5,357 nucleotides of DNA, from positions 1 through 5,357 of the forward strand of contig JAGRLX010000162.1 in the NCBI GenBank assembly GCA_020441605.1, written 5' to 3'. Shown here one piece after another: positions 4,911-5,357 of the stretch (position 1 is its first letter; each line of letters begins with the position of its first letter). The position numbers and the translations under genes were made by a program. This DNA comes from Alphaproteobacteria bacterium. GTDB taxonomy: Bacteria; Pseudomonadota; Alphaproteobacteria; Rhizobiales; Aestuariivirgaceae. Under the pieces are notes generated by a model. The model saw only the letters and a program-made list of their open reading frames with translations. It made no database searches and was not told the DNA's origin.

Positions 4911-5315
4911 TCGACGACCACCTTCGTCGCCGGACTGCGCAGCCGCGGCATCACCGCGCCCTTCGTGCTGGACGGGCCGATCCACCGCACCGCCTTCGAG
5001 ACTTATGTCGACAAGGTGCTCGTGCCCGAACTTGAGCCGGGTGATATCGTGATCAAGGACAACCTCTCCAGTCACAAGGGGCCGAGGGTGCGTGAAACGA
5101 TCGAGTCCGCCGGCGCAACGCTGCTATTCCTGCCGCCCTACAGCCCCGACTTCAACCCGATCGAGAACGGCTTCTCGAAGCTCAAGGCTCATCTGCGCAA
5201 GGCTGCAGAGCGGACCATCGACGGCCTGTGGACCGCAATCGGACGCGTCATCGACCTGTTCACTCCCGCCGAATGCAGGAACTACTTCAAACCCGCGGGA
5301 TACGATGCAACCTGA
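4911..5315 (+). pseudogene. IS630-family transposase, C-terminal remnant
   Basis: About 134 residues match the C-terminal DDE_3 half of IS630-family transposases. Recognisable segments are TTTFVAGLR, the second catalytic Asp in VIKDNLSSHKG (codon 5058-5060) and the catalytic Glu in PPYSPDFNPIENGFSKLK (codon 5163-5165). The ending TPAECRNYFKPAGYDAT is typical of the family. Full-length members are about 310-350 residues; the helix-turn-helix domain and the first catalytic Asp are missing, so it cannot transpose itself. The N-terminal half is not on the other side of the IS5 element, so a deletion accompanied or preceded that insertion. The frame is open from an ATG at 4827, inside the IS5 end, which would add 28 antisense codons. 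No ribosome site supports that start. The remnant itself has no stop or frameshift, which suggests recent truncation. Confidence 0.88.
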
Positions 5316-5357
5316 TCGGATTCCGCTCTAACGCAATTCCGGCCCGATGCAGAGGTA
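5316..5357. other. Tail after the IS630 remnant; possible element end near 5329
   Basis: After the TGA the sequence reads TCGGATTCCGCTC followed by TA. IS630 elements duplicate a TA dinucleotide, so the TA at 5329-5330 could mark the right tip, close behind the stop as is usual. The other tip is absent, so this cannot be tested here. Nothing else is recognisable in the last 40 bases. Confidence 0.2.

Overview
The window looks like an accessory, insertion-sequence-rich stretch of an alphaproteobacterial genome, most likely Rhizobiales. This is inferred from moderately GC-rich coding sequence, a sugar-type ABC transporter ATPase next to a GMC oxidoreductase, and pieces of IS3 (IS407 group), IS5 and IS630 family elements of the kind common on rhizobial plasmids and islands. 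No marker fixes the species.

Layout, left to right. (1) Positions 1-190: the left end of an IS3-family element, with the first 36 codons of OrfA on the minus strand; the rest lies outside the window. (2) 252-1301, minus: a complete CUT1/UgpC-type ABC transporter ATPase with all nucleotide-binding motifs. (3) 1302-1590: an AT-rich regulatory gap with a candidate minus-strand promoter and two clean dyads. (4) 1591-3234, minus: a complete GMC-family FAD oxidoreductase, probably starting at a TTG codon with a strong Shine-Dalgarno sequence. (5) 3235-3623: a control region with a dyad just upstream of the oxidoreductase and, further right, a candidate rightward promoter carrying a GntR-like operator. 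That promoter points at a short reading frame (ATG at 3602) that is cut after about eight codons. (6) 3628-4903: a complete IS5-group element of 1276 bp with an intact transposase, 16-bp terminal inverted repeats (15/16 match) and a possible AGCT target duplication. (7) From about 4911 to 5315: the C-terminal part of an IS630-family transposase, without its N-terminal half, abutting the IS5 element.

The functional core is the oxidoreductase plus the ATPase, both read leftward. A plausible reading is a remnant of a catabolic locus for a carbohydrate, polyol or other alcohol: the ATPase would power import and the GMC enzyme would oxidise the substrate. No binding protein or permease is present, and insertion sequences lie at both edges, so the locus may have been cut away from its partner genes or the partners may lie just outside.

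I see no convincing new molecular system. The items most worth a second look are the IS5/IS630 junction, the interrupted rightward gene behind an operator-like promoter, and the dyads in front of the two metabolic genes. No RNA genes or CRISPR arrays were seen.
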